Shown here one piece after another: positions 7,279-13,607 of a stretch of 64,000 bases of DNA. The notes beneath the pieces were generated by a model. It did no database searches and was not told the DNA's origin. It saw only the letters and a program-made list of their open reading frames with translations. Both the position numbers and the translations under genes were made by a program. Numbering within the stretch: the stretch's first letter is position 1; the number at the start of each line of letters is the position of its first letter. Source of the stretch: Bacteroidales bacterium (lineage in GTDB: Bacteria; Bacteroidota; Bacteroidia; Bacteroidales; 4484-276). The stretch is taken from positions 1 through 64,000 of the forward strand of contig DASRND010000025.1 in assembly GCA_035647615.1 (NCBI GenBank). Reading direction: 5' to 3'.

Positions 7279-7599
7279 TTGGCGATGAGGATTTTTGAGA
7301 TCACAAAGAATTTTCCAAAGGATGAGCGATATTCACTTACTGATCAAATCAGGCGATCATCCCGATCGGTAACTTCCAACCTTTGCGAAGCCTGGGCAAA
7401 GAGAATTTACGTAAAATCATTCGTGAGTAAACTTAGCGATTCTTTGGGGGAGGAATACGAAACTGAGGGATGGTTGGATTATTCTAAAGATTGCGGCTAC
7501 ATTGATGCACATTTGCATTTTGATCTTATGAATCAATATGATGAAGTAAGAAAGATGCTAATATCAATGATTAATAATCCCGAAAAATTCTGTAAGTAA
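7279..7599 (+). CDS. Four-helix-bundle protein, copy 2, N-terminally truncated
   Basis: This reading frame of 106 residues aligns with copy 1 from about residue 21 onward ('IFEITKNFPKDERYSLTDQI', 'AWAKRIYVKSF', 'MISMINNPEKFCK'). It lacks helix 1 with the 'YQGFKDLIVYQKAF' start. The only available start is a TTG at 7279 (TTG GCG ATG) or the ATG two codons later, both inside what should be helix 1. It follows the CTAC-type array at once, so the array seems to have replaced its 5' end. The rest is undamaged, so a shortened protein could be made, but a pseudogene is equally likely. It is closer to the remnant at 8690 ('YETEGWLDYSKDCGYIDA') than to copy 1. Confidence 0.7.
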   Translation: MAMRIFEITKNFPKDERYSLTDQIRRSSRSVTSNLCEAWAKRIYVKSFVSKLSDSLGEEYETEGWLDYSKDCGYIDAHLHFDLMNQYDEVRKMLISMINNPEKFCK

Positions 7600-7607
7600 A
7601 ATGATCA

Positions 7608-7706
7608 ACTCACCTCTCACCGCTCATCTCTCCTTGCTCATTATCCTGAAAAATTCTGTCGTTAAAATGAAATACTCATCTCTCATCTCTCACCGCTCAT
7701 CTCTGA
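7608..7706. repeat. CTCATCTC-type array with an embedded IVP tail
   Basis: Two CT-rich runs (7608-7643 and 7674-7706; units such as 'ctcacctctcaccgctcatc') surround a short piece at 7645-7665 that reads Pro-Glu-Lys-Phe-Cys-Arg-stop, the end of the four-helix-bundle protein. The array begins 8 bases after the stop of copy 2. Confidence 0.8.
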
Positions 7707-7764
7707 GATTGCTTCGCTTCGCTCGCAATAACCATGCTTCGCATGGGAGTAACAGCATAATGTC

Positions 7765-7846
7765 CCCTACAACGCCAGAGTCTGCGAGGAGCGCAGCGAC
7801 ACTATAAAGACCCTACAACGCCAGAGTCTGCGAGGAGCGCAGCGAC
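7765..7846. repeat. Tandem 36-base direct repeat
   Basis: 'ccctacaacgccagagtctg' and the following 16 bases occur at 7765-7800 and again, identical, at 7811-7846. A palindromic piece rich in GCTTCGC lies just upstream (about 7709-7745). No coding signal. Confidence 0.85.
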
Positions 7847-7953
7847 GAAGCAGCCTGCCCCCTAACATACAATCAATTTGAAAGCATAGCAGCCAGGCAG
7901 CAACGACGCATACCTACAACATTCCTCCCACTTATTCAGTTGTATAAAAATAA

Positions 7954-7961
7954 TAACTTTG
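7954..7961 (+). promoter_or_regulatory. -7 element of the TA operon at 7989
   Basis: TAACTTTG, a match to TAnnTTTG, lies 27 bases before the antitoxin ATG. Transcription would then start at about 7966. No clear -33 box is seen. Confidence 0.5.
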
Positions 7962-7988
7962 TGTTTGGAAAAACTAAATAGTACAACA

Positions 7989-8216
7989 ATGGAAGTATTA
8001 ACAATTCATCCTGAAAATAATGAACAAATGGAGGCGGTTAAAGCTGTATTGAAGGCTTTAAAGATTCCTTTTGTTAAGCGGGAAAGCCTCTATGACCAAG
8101 ACTTTATTAACAAGGTTTTAGAGGCAGAAAAAGAACGTCATCAGGCTTTGGTTTTAAACAGCGGTGACGATATAGATACCTATTTTAATAATCTTGCCAA
8201 TGAGGTACAAGATTGA
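7989..8216 (+). CDS. Antitoxin (DUF2683-like) of a Txe/YoeB pair
   Basis: The 75-residue protein from the ATG at 7989 matches small Bacteroidota antitoxins of the DUF2683 type: 'MEAVKAVLKALKIPFVKRE' forms the N-terminal strand-helix that often opens these proteins, and the C-terminal part is acidic ('SGDDIDTYFNNLANEVQD'). An upstream in-frame TTG (7959) is rejected because it lies over the -7 element at 7954. The gene overlaps the toxin start by 17 bases, so translation is probably coupled. It should bind and inhibit the toxin and, with it, repress this promoter. A complete, apparently working pair, unlike the broken one at 4844. Confidence 0.75.
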   Translation: MEVLTIHPENNEQMEAVKAVLKALKIPFVKRESLYDQDFINKVLEAEKERHQALVLNSGDDIDTYFNNLANEVQD

Positions 8217-8469
8217 AATACTGCCACAAGCTGATAAGGATATCCGGTTTTACCAAAAGGCAGGTAATAAGGCTGCAATCAGAAAAATAATGGTTATTAT
8301 TAAAGATCTCAGTATTCACCCTACAACAGGAATTGGAAAGCCGGAAGAACTTAAATATGAGCTTAAAGGTTATTGGAGCCGGCGTATTGATAAAAAGAAC
8401 AGGTTGATTTATAGGATTGAAGAAGAAAAGGTAACTGTACTTTTAGTATCAGCCTACGGTCATTATTAA
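8200..8469 (+). CDS. Txe/YoeB family toxin
   Basis: The 89-residue protein is a RelE-superfamily mRNA interferase of the Txe/YoeB branch. It has the family's 'GIGKPEELKYELKGYWSRRI' block with a catalytic Glu, 'KNRLIYRI' with the catalytic Arg, and the diagnostic C-terminal His-Tyr in 'SAYGHY'. Such toxins bind the ribosomal A site and cleave mRNA during translation. The ATG at 8200 is chosen over the TTG at 8194 because the sequence from 'MRYKIEI' matches the usual N-terminus. It overlaps the antitoxin gene by 17 bases. All expected active-site residues are present. Confidence 0.88.
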   Translation: MRYKIEILPQADKDIRFYQKAGNKAAIRKIMVIIKDLSIHPTTGIGKPEELKYELKGYWSRRIDKKNRLIYRIEEEKVTVLLVSAYGHY

Positions 8470-8488
8470 CGGATTTATAAGGTTTTGC

Positions 8489-8599
8489 ATGTTGGCCAAT
8501 GTGATGGGGATTCTTTTAGGCTTTGGCGTTTTATTATTCATCGGAAAGATCAATAGGATCATAGCACAACAAACCCTTAATCATTTTGTTAATTCGTAA
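8489..8599 (+). CDS. Possible small hydrophobic peptide (36 aa)
   Basis: An ATG frame of 36 codons encodes one hydrophobic segment, 'VMGILLGFGVLLFIGK', followed by a polar tail. It begins 20 bases after the toxin stop and could be a single-span membrane peptide or a chance frame. I do not recognise it, and the only support is its composition. Confidence 0.2.
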   Translation: MLANVMGILLGFGVLLFIGKINRIIAQQTLNHFVNS

Positions 8600-8689
8600 A
8601 ACACATTCCTAATAATACGTAAAAAATACCTGTAGCAATTCGTAAAGCAGAATTGCTTTCTCAGATGATCAAGGTCATTGATATCAAAT

Positions 8690-8907
8690 CTTTGTGAGGT
8701 CGGGCGAAGAAAATTTATGTAAAATCATTTGTGAGCAAATTGAGTGATTCGTTAGGCGAGGAATACGAAACCGAAGGATGGTTGGATTATTCTAAAGATT
8801 GCGGCTACATTGATGCAGATTTGCATTCTGATTTGATGAATCAATATGATGAAGTAAGAAATATGCTAATATCAATGATTAATAATCCCGAAAAATTCTG
8901 CCACTAA
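8690..8907 (+). pseudogene. Four-helix-bundle protein, copy 3 (C-terminal remnant)
   Basis: Without a start codon, the frame reads 'NLCEVGRRKIYVKSFVSKLS', then 'YETEGWLDYSKDCGYIDA' and ends 'MINNPEKFCH'. It is very close to copy 2 over its last 70 residues; the first half is missing. A CTCATCTC-type array starts 3 bases after the stop. This is a decayed copy. Confidence 0.85.
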
Positions 8908-8910
8908 AAA

Positions 8911-9007
8911 TCGCTTCTCCTTGCTCATCTCTCATCTCTCATCTCTCATCTCTCCTCTCTCCCCACTCATCTCTCATCACTCATCTCTCACCTCTCCTCG
9001 CTCATTT
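8911..9007. repeat. CTCATCTC-type array
   Basis: This is the longest clean array of this type: repeated 'ctcatctct' units with 'cctctcc' and 'ccccactcat' variants. It lies directly after copy 3 and before the IVP tail at 9010. Confidence 0.85.
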
Positions 9008-9009
9008 CC

Positions 9010-9042
9010 ATGATCAACAACCCAGTAAAATTCTGCCACTAA
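9010..9042 (+). pseudogene. IVP tail fragment between two CT-rich arrays
   Basis: Ten codons plus stop, reading 'MINNPVKFCH', match the C-terminus of copies 2 and 3. The bases after the stop ('aaaatcacctctcc') also match those after copy 3 ('aaaatcgcttctcc'). The array therefore appears to carry the gene's 3' end with it. Confidence 0.75.
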
Positions 9043-9046
9043 AAAT

Positions 9047-9094
9047 CACCTCTCCCCACTCATCTCTCATCTCTCACCTCTCCTCGCTCATCTA
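9047..9094. repeat. CTCATCTC-type array upstream of the VanZ-like gene
   Basis: CT-rich units ('cacctctccccactcatctc' and onward) end 7 bases before the ATG at 9102, so they form the leader of that gene. Confidence 0.8.
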
Positions 9095-9101
9095 CTTCTT
9101 T

Positions 9102-9473
9102 ATGTCACGTCGCACCCTCCTACTAATTTATCTCATCGCAATCGTTGTATTGGTAGCCATTCCTGTGGGCAACGAAAACGTGAAAAGTCTTAACAGCATA
9201 TTTCTGCTTCGTCTCCGTGGCGACTATATCGTGCACATGCTGCTCTTCGTCCCCTGGTGTTTTCTAAAACCCGGGTTGGATTTGTCGAAGTGGTGGTGGT
9301 TGCTGGCAGGAGTAGCTTTTGCTTTAGCTGCTGAGAGTCTGCAATATTTCATTCCCTACCGCGCCTTCAACATCAACGACATGATCGCCAATGCGCTGGG
9401 GGTAGTGTTGAGTTTTATTTTGGTGTCGATCTGGCAGCTACGTGTTTCAATAAAAAAAGAACGTGGTTACTGA
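9102..9473 (+). CDS. VanZ-like family membrane protein
   Basis: The 123-residue protein has four hydrophobic segments: about residues 5-22, 42-56 with 'YIVHMLLFVPWCF', 64-85 and 95-113. It carries the VanZ-like signature 'ESLQYFIPYRAFNINDMIAN', with a conserved Glu followed by R-x-F/N-x-x-D. VanZ relatives are inner-membrane proteins, some tied to glycopeptide resistance, most without known function; in Bacteroidota they are short and common beside envelope genes. The leader is a CT-rich repeat array, so its promoter may have been displaced or supplied by the repeat. Gene length is normal for the family. Confidence 0.85.
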   Translation: MSRRTLLLIYLIAIVVLVAIPVGNENVKSLNSIFLLRLRGDYIVHMLLFVPWCFLKPGLDLSKWWWLLAGVAFALAAESLQYFIPYRAFNINDMIANALGVVLSFILVSIWQLRVSIKKERGY

Positions 9474-9525
9474 GCGTAGTCGAAGTACAGATGACGCGGA
9501 TGTTACGGATTGACACAGATAACAA

Positions 9526-9558
9526 ATGCTGGAATCCATGGTCAACAATCTGGATAAA
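9526..9558 (+). pseudogene. IVP tail fragment before a CTAC-type array
   Basis: The frame 'MLESMVNNLDK' matches the end of copy 1 ('MLESMINSPDK') and then runs directly into CTAC-type repeat DNA at 9559, the same junction seen after other copies. Confidence 0.6.
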
Positions 9559-9627
9559 TCCTACTTACTACCAACTTTTTTCCCCTACCTACTACTTACT
9601 TTTCCCATCCCACTACTTACTTTCCCC
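9559..9627. repeat. CTAC-type array
   Basis: 'cctacttactacc', 'cctacctactacttactttt' and 'cactacttacttt' blocks. On the minus strand this array supplies the last codons and the stop of the HTH gene at 9613. Confidence 0.8.
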
Positions 9628-10032
9628 AGCCTGCTTTCCCCCGGTTTCGACCTTCTTGCCGTTGTATTTATAGAACATCATCGCTACGACATCGTATTCG
9701 CGGTAAAGGCATTTATTTCCAATTTTCGTAAAAGCCAATTTCTTTTGATCCCTATAATTGGCAACAGTCCTTCTCGAGATTTGACAGCAACTCATCACGT
9801 CGGCTGTCTTCAGCCATACTTCAGGGTTGATGGGTCTTTGGGGCTTCTCTTTATCTATTTGTGCCATTATTTTACGGCAGGCCACCGCCGCTTCCTGGTC
9901 CATGCTGTTGAATAATCGGTACAGGTCGCTATTACAATCGACGCCATTTAGTGGAGCATAATGCTGTTCATCTTTAGGGGCGCCATTCATCAAGCGCTGA
10001 AACACATCATTTAATTCATTTTCATTTTTCAT
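9613..10032 (-). CDS. Helix-turn-helix (MerR/excisionase-like) DNA-binding protein
   Basis: The 139-residue product has a C-terminal helix-turn-helix of the HTH_17 type: 'WLKTADVMSCCQISRRTVAN' followed by 'YRDQKKLAFTKIGNKCLYRE', the usual recognition helix and wing. The N-terminal 60 residues are polar and unrecognised. Such proteins accompany mobile elements or act as small regulators in Bacteroidota. The gene has an AGGAGG site five bases before its ATG, rare for this genome, and a TATCTTTG -7 element, which suggests recent arrival. The last residues ('KQAGESK') and stop come from a CTAC-type repeat, so the original C-terminus may have been longer. Confidence 0.75.
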   Translation of the reverse strand: MKNENELNDVFQRLMNGAPKDEQHYAPLNGVDCNSDLYRLFNSMDQEAAVACRKIMAQIDKEKPQRPINPEVWLKTADVMSCCQISRRTVANYRDQKKLAFTKIGNKCLYREYDVVAMMFYKYNGKKVETGGKQAGESK

Positions 10033-10037
10033 TCAAA

Positions 10038-10043
10038 CCTCCT
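10038..10043 (-). promoter_or_regulatory. Strong Shine-Dalgarno site (AGGAGG)
   Basis: CCTCCT on the plus strand reads AGGAGG five bases before the ATG at 10032. Most genes here lack such a site, so this one is notable and fixes the start. Confidence 0.7.
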
Positions 10044-10072
10044 GTTTTGGTTTCTTATTTAGAATCAATTTA

Positions 10073-10080
10073 CAAAGATA
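10073..10080 (-). promoter_or_regulatory. -7 element of the HTH gene
   Basis: TATCTTTG on the minus strand, 41 bases before the ATG, matches TAnnTTTG. No -33 box at standard spacing. Confidence 0.5.
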
Positions 10081-10364
10081 CAGTGGGTTTAGCTCAAGTT
10101 ATACAGCGGGTTGTAAACGAATCATTGTGTATAACTCATTAAACATTGAAAGACAATAAGATAACATGCTATTGTTGAAAACAAAATATCGTGCATATTA
10201 CTTTGGCATGTTACTTTTATGTAACGGCATCCATTGCGCTTCAACTGAATAACCTGTGGCAGCAAAAAACAGGACACATCTCTTGCCGTAAAAATATAGC
10301 TATACGAACCCTTAACCTGAATAAACACCGAACACATCCTGCCCTGCGGTGACTGCGGTGACTG

Positions 10365-10420
10365 AGCTTGTCGAAGTCAGCCTGTCGAAGTCAGCCTGTC
10401 GAAGTCAGCTTGTCAAAGTC
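10365..10420. repeat. Four tandem 14-base repeats
   Basis: Four head-to-tail copies of 'agcctgtcgaagtc' with C/T and G/A variants occupy 10365-10420. The core GCTTGTCGAAG occurs again, inverted, near 28551 ('gcttcgacaagctcag'). The surrounding gap 10033-10547 holds no convincing gene. Confidence 0.85.
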
Positions 10421-10430
10421 AGCAGAGTAG

Positions 10431-10465
10431 TTACACTGTGTTACTCTGTGTAAAACACGGTGTAA
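10431..10465. repeat. Imperfect hairpin next to the 14-base repeats
   Basis: 'ttacactgtgtt' (10431-10442) and 'aacacggtgtaa' (10454-10465) pair over 12 positions with one G-T. It has no T-run, so it is a repeat rather than a terminator. Confidence 0.6.
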
Positions 10466-10495
10466 CACTGTGAAATTCTAAAAAACGAACAGCAT

Positions 10496-10526
10496 AAAAA
10501 AACCGGCTCCATAAGAAGCCGGTTTT
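10496..10526 (-). terminator. Terminator of the DUF6266 gene
   Basis: An 8-bp GC-rich stem (AACCGGCT/AGCCGGTT, 10501-10508 with 10517-10524) followed on the minus strand by a run of T. It lies 22 bases beyond the stop of the gene at 10548. Confidence 0.8.
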
Positions 10527-10547
10527 CATATACAATAACCTTGAGCA

Positions 10548-11210
10548 TTAGCTCACAACCACCCCGCCACAGTACAGACTGTCGGAAATAGCCTTCTTCC
10601 CGCCCGAGCTGATGAGCGACTCCAGCAGACTAAAACTCAGATAGCAGTGAACCTCATCGCCGCTCCAGGAGGTAGGAACCATAAGCTCAGCGGTAGCATC
10701 CATACGCGTGGCAGCCTCCAGCACCATCGTCGATTCTTCCGTAATAGGATTATAGACTACCACCATGGCTTTGTCGCCTGATTGTGCCGATCCCTGACCG
10801 GTATTGTCAGCCCAGGTGATCGATATCTTAGCTGGTTCCGGCGAAGCGCAGTTTGCATTCATGCCTCCGGTGAGCTGTCCGCGCGAGATACGTGCATTAC
10901 CATAATCGATTTCATAATCCGGGTAGCTGCCCGCTATGGCATGGTGGAAGTTGTAACTCATGGCGGCGTTGAATGCCGACATTTTGATAGCATAGGCCTT
11001 GAAGCCAATGCGGACGAACTCGTTCAGCGGCTGAAGAAACCGGATTACGCGGAGAAACTTCGTGCGCTGATTGAGTTGTTTGGTAGTTTTGGGATTTGCC
11101 ACACTTGCAGGAAGTATCCGCAAGTAGTCGATCCCTTTCCAGTTGCCGCCGACAACATTGCCGACTTTTCCTGAGACGCCTCCAAGGAGGCCTTTTTTGA
11201 TTGTTGCCAT
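10548..11210 (-). CDS. DUF6266 family protein
   Basis: The 220-residue protein opens 'MATIKKGLLGGVSGKVGNVV', then 'YLRILPASVANPKTTKQLNQ', the hallmark N-terminus of DUF6266, a family known only from Bacteroidota, usually as single genes of unknown function. The C-terminal half is beta-rich and Ser/Thr-rich. There is no signal peptide or membrane segment. The N-terminal pattern recalls small phage structural proteins, but no other phage gene is near. It stands alone, with a strong terminator behind it and about 800 bases of repeat-bearing DNA in front. I give no function. Confidence 0.75.
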   Translation of the reverse strand: MATIKKGLLGGVSGKVGNVVGGNWKGIDYLRILPASVANPKTTKQLNQRTKFLRVIRFLQPLNEFVRIGFKAYAIKMSAFNAAMSYNFHHAIAGSYPDYEIDYGNARISRGQLTGGMNANCASPEPAKISITWADNTGQGSAQSGDKAMVVVYNPITEESTMVLEAATRMDATAELMVPTSWSGDEVHCYLSFSLLESLISSGGKKAISDSLYCGGVVVS

Positions 11211-11687
11211 AATTATAATTTTTAAAAGATTAATTTAAATTCCCACTTTAGTTTTTCTATAAGTGGTTGCTTTCCTTATGGCAAAAGGTGTGCGCAACTG
11301 CTTCATTGCTTAGTATTTGCATTGTTATATCCCCTTATGCACAGTTAGTGACAAAAGCTGCAATAATGTCGCAATCGAAACTATGCATAAGCATGCATTC
11401 ATTATCTTGTTTTGGCTGCGATTGTCTTATCTTTTTTATCTGTGAGATGCAAGCCCCGGCCAAAGGTAGAGGTTGGTAGCTCTGAAACTTCTCTTAAATC
11501 CTCATCCCGGAAAGGTTAACAGAAATCGTCTTAATCAAAATAAGAGTAAATGTTTTACGCAGCAGAATATAGGAGGGCATTAAATTAACATTCTAAACTT
11601 GAAGTTACCAGGCTCGGTTTTGCGTTTTGTTTTTGCCAACCAACAAGGCGATGGTATAGCGATGGTATGGAGAAGGGTAGAGGAAGT
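11211..11687. other. Gap without recognised gene
   Basis: About 480 bases upstream of the DUF6266 gene. Short frames exist on both strands but have no family resemblance and no promoter of the usual type. I see nothing supportable here apart from leader DNA for the minus-strand gene. Confidence 0.5.
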
Positions 11688-11815
11688 TAAGAAGTAGGTA
11701 GTAGGTAGAAAGTAATAATTAGTAGGTAGTAAGTAGAAGACTATTTACAGATACGTTCATCGAGGTTTGTAGGAGCAAACATTGCTGTAGGGGAAAAGTA
11801 GTAAGTAGTATGTAG
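11688..11815. repeat. GTAG-type array upstream of an IVP start remnant
   Basis: Blocks of 'gaagtaggtagtaggtag', 'ttagtaggtagtaagtag' and 'gtagtaagtagtatgtag' in the same orientation as the array before IVP copy 1 (6708). Confidence 0.8.
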
Positions 11816-11828
11816 AAAAAATATAAAG

Positions 11829-11918
11829 ATGAAAGATTATCAGGGATTTAAAATTCTGAAAGTTTATCAGAAAGCTTTTCGGATGTCTTTTGAGTCGGGG
11901 ATGGAAGTTTTTCAATGA
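11829..11918 (+). pseudogene. Four-helix-bundle protein, copy 4 (N-terminal remnant)
   Basis: An ATG opens 29 codons reading 'MKDYQGFKILKVYQKAFRMS' and then loses the family pattern and stops. It is the mirror of copies 2 and 3: only helix 1 survives. The GTAG-type array lies directly upstream, as at copy 1. Confidence 0.8.
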
Positions 11919-11976
11919 AGCACCTTTTAATTACTTTTCAGCTCTTCACCGTGAAAATCATTTAAAATGAAAATCT

Positions 11977-11984
11977 TACTTTTG
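11977..11984 (+). promoter_or_regulatory. -7 element of the TA operon at 12040
   Basis: TACTTTTG, matching TAnnTTTG, 55 bases before the antitoxin ATG. Confidence 0.5.
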
Positions 11985-12039
11985 TAAAAATTGGTTTTCG
12001 ATAAAAAATATTTTTGAACAAACCTTTAAAATAGTGAAC

Positions 12040-12249
12040 ATGACAACTGTTATTATAGATACTCGATCTGTTGAAGCACAAAAAATACTTGAGTTCCTGA
12101 AAACTACTCGCTATGCCAAAGTTTTGGAAGAAAAAACACCCAATAACGAAACTTTGAAGGCAATGGAAGAAGTTGAAGCAGGGCATGCAAAATCTTATAA
12201 ATCGGTAAAAGAGCTGATGACATCGCTAAAAAAATCAGCGGGTGTATAA
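12040..12249 (+). CDS. Antitoxin of a YafQ-type pair
   Basis: The 69-residue protein from the ATG at 12040 resembles short Bacteroidota antitoxins: an N-terminal beta strand 'TTVIIDTRSVEAQKILEFL', then a charged helical stretch and 'EVEAGHAKSYKSVKELMTS', which looks like the toxin-wrapping C-terminal helix of RelB/DinJ-like proteins. A GTG two codons upstream is possible but less likely. It overlaps the toxin start by 8 bases, and a -7 promoter element lies upstream. The identification depends on the toxin next to it, which is clear. Confidence 0.75.
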   Translation: MTTVIIDTRSVEAQKILEFLKTTRYAKVLEEKTPNNETLKAMEEVEAGHAKSYKSVKELMTSLKKSAGV

Positions 12250-12517
12250 AATCAAGGCCTCAAATAAATTTGAAAAAGACTTTGTAAAATGTGCCAAGCG
12301 CAATTTCAACCTGGAATTGTTAGGAAAAGTTCTTGAAATACTTGAAAGTTCAGGAAATTTACCCCGGAATTATAAACCTCATTTATTATCAGGAAATTAC
12401 AACGGATATTGGGAATGTCATATCAAACCTGATTGGTTACTTATTTGGAAACAAGACGATAACACCCAAACGATTGAATTAGTTCGTACAGGAACTCATT
12501 CTGATTTATTTAGATAA
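12242..12517 (+). CDS. YafQ-like toxin (RelE superfamily)
   Basis: The 91-residue protein belongs to the YafQ branch of RelE mRNA interferases. It shows the family's 'YKPHLLSGNYNGYWECHIKP' block, holding the conserved catalytic histidines, followed by 'DWLLIWK' with the active-site Asp and the C-terminal 'RTGTHSDLF' with the final catalytic His. YafQ cleaves mRNA on the ribosome at in-frame codons. The start is a GTG at 12242 inside the antitoxin's last codons, so translation is coupled. All expected catalytic residues are visible. Third TA locus within 8 kb. Confidence 0.87.
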   Translation: MYKIKASNKFEKDFVKCAKRNFNLELLGKVLEILESSGNLPRNYKPHLLSGNYNGYWECHIKPDWLLIWKQDDNTQTIELVRTGTHSDLFR

Positions 12518-12526
12518 AAGAGTGAT

Positions 12527-13567
12527 TTGAAACTAAAGGTTAAAACAGATTTTGATAATGCTTTTATCAGCCAATGGGATGCTTTTGTTCGTGCTCATCC
12601 TGATGGCAGCGTGCTGCAAAGCCATTTTTGTTACCAGCTTTTTCAAAGCACATTAAATTTCGATCCGGTATTGATTTATTGTCTTAATGAGCAAGATGCC
12701 ATAGCCGGATTGCTGCTCGGCGTGGTGATAAGGGAAGAGGGCCGGCTGAAGAAATCTTTTTCGTCGCGCACTGTGGTTTATAGTGGTCCGCTGATAATGG
12801 ATGGAGCAGGGGCGAAGCAGGAAGTTTTTAACCTGCTGTTGCGGCGGCTTGTGGAGGAGGTAAAGCATCGTTCTATCTTTATCCAGTTTCGGCCTTCCTG
12901 CGATCTTTCTGTTTTTCAACCCGGGTTTGAGCGGCTGGGTTTTCATCATACCCCACGTCTCAACCTGCTGGTGGATACTACCGATCGTGAGCGTGTGAAA
13001 CATGAGATGTCGGCATCGCGCCTGCGACAGATAAAGCAATCCATTAAAAATGGTGCTGAAATAATCGTTCCCGACAAGGTTTCACAGATTGATGAATTTT
13101 ATCTTTTGCTTTCTGATCTTTACCGTCACAAGGTAAAGAAGCCGCTGCCCGACAGGAGTTTTTTTCGTGCTTTTTTTGAAGCTACCCGCGACGGTAACAA
13201 CGGACATATCTTTCTTATCCGGCACCAGCAACGCATCATCGGCGGAATTATGGCTCCGGGGTTTACAGGCAACACGCTGTTTGAGTGGTACGTGTGCGGT
13301 CTGGATGAAGAATATCGCAGCAGGCATATCTACCCATCGGTGTTGGCTACCTGGGCAGCAATAGATTATGCTGCCGGCAATAATTTTTACAGATTTGATT
13401 TCATGGGCGTCGGAAAGCCGGGAGTTCCATACGGCGTGCGCGATTTTAAAATGCGCTTTGGCGGCACCGTAGTCAGCTATGGCAGGTACATCCGCATCAA
13501 CAATAAATTTCTTTACACCCTTGCCGAATTGGGTTACAATGTTTTATCTTTAATGAAAAGAGTATAG
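12527..13567 (+). CDS. FemAB/GNAT-like aminoacyl- or acyltransferase
   Basis: The 346-residue protein has the twin-GNAT arrangement of the FemAB family. The first domain has 'WDAFVRAHPDGSVLQSHFCY', typical of these proteins' starts; the second has 'GGIMAPGFTGNTLFEWYVCG' and 'YRFDFMGVGKPGVPYGVRDF', the acyl-transfer core. FemAB proteins add amino acids from aminoacyl-tRNA to peptidoglycan precursors; Bacteroidota relatives in glycan clusters are thought to acylate sugars. The start is a TTG at 12527, nine bases after the toxin stop, leaving little room for its own promoter. Together with the next two genes it forms the distal part of the glycan region. Confidence 0.8.
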   Translation: MKLKVKTDFDNAFISQWDAFVRAHPDGSVLQSHFCYQLFQSTLNFDPVLIYCLNEQDAIAGLLLGVVIREEGRLKKSFSSRTVVYSGPLIMDGAGAKQEVFNLLLRRLVEEVKHRSIFIQFRPSCDLSVFQPGFERLGFHHTPRLNLLVDTTDRERVKHEMSASRLRQIKQSIKNGAEIIVPDKVSQIDEFYLLLSDLYRHKVKKPLPDRSFFRAFFEATRDGNNGHIFLIRHQQRIIGGIMAPGFTGNTLFEWYVCGLDEEYRSRHIYPSVLATWAAIDYAAGNNFYRFDFMGVGKPGVPYGVRDFKMRFGGTVVSYGRYIRINNKFLYTLAELGYNVLSLMKRV

Positions 13568-13576
13568 TTGTTTTGC

Positions 13577-13584
13577 TAATTTTG
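13577..13584 (+). promoter_or_regulatory. -7 element of the sugar transferase gene
   Basis: TAATTTTG, a full match to TAnnTTTG, 24 bases before the ATG at 13608. Confidence 0.55.
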
Positions 13585-13607
13585 CCATTTATCTTTTGGA
13601 TTGATTA

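Noticed and set aside
7601..7807. 68-residue plus-strand ORF after IVP copy 2
   Set aside because: It consists of CT-rich array and tandem repeat DNA.
5925..9094. CTCATCTC arrays as a CRISPR array
   Set aside because: Units are only 7-10 bases, vary in length and have no unique spacers; no cas gene is present.
10122..10337. 71-residue minus-strand ORF upstream of the HTH gene
   Set aside because: No domain and no promoter or ribosome site; it is probably a chance frame.
10782..11174. 130-residue plus-strand ORF opposite the DUF6266 gene
   Set aside because: Antisense shadow; the minus-strand protein has a family signature and a terminator.
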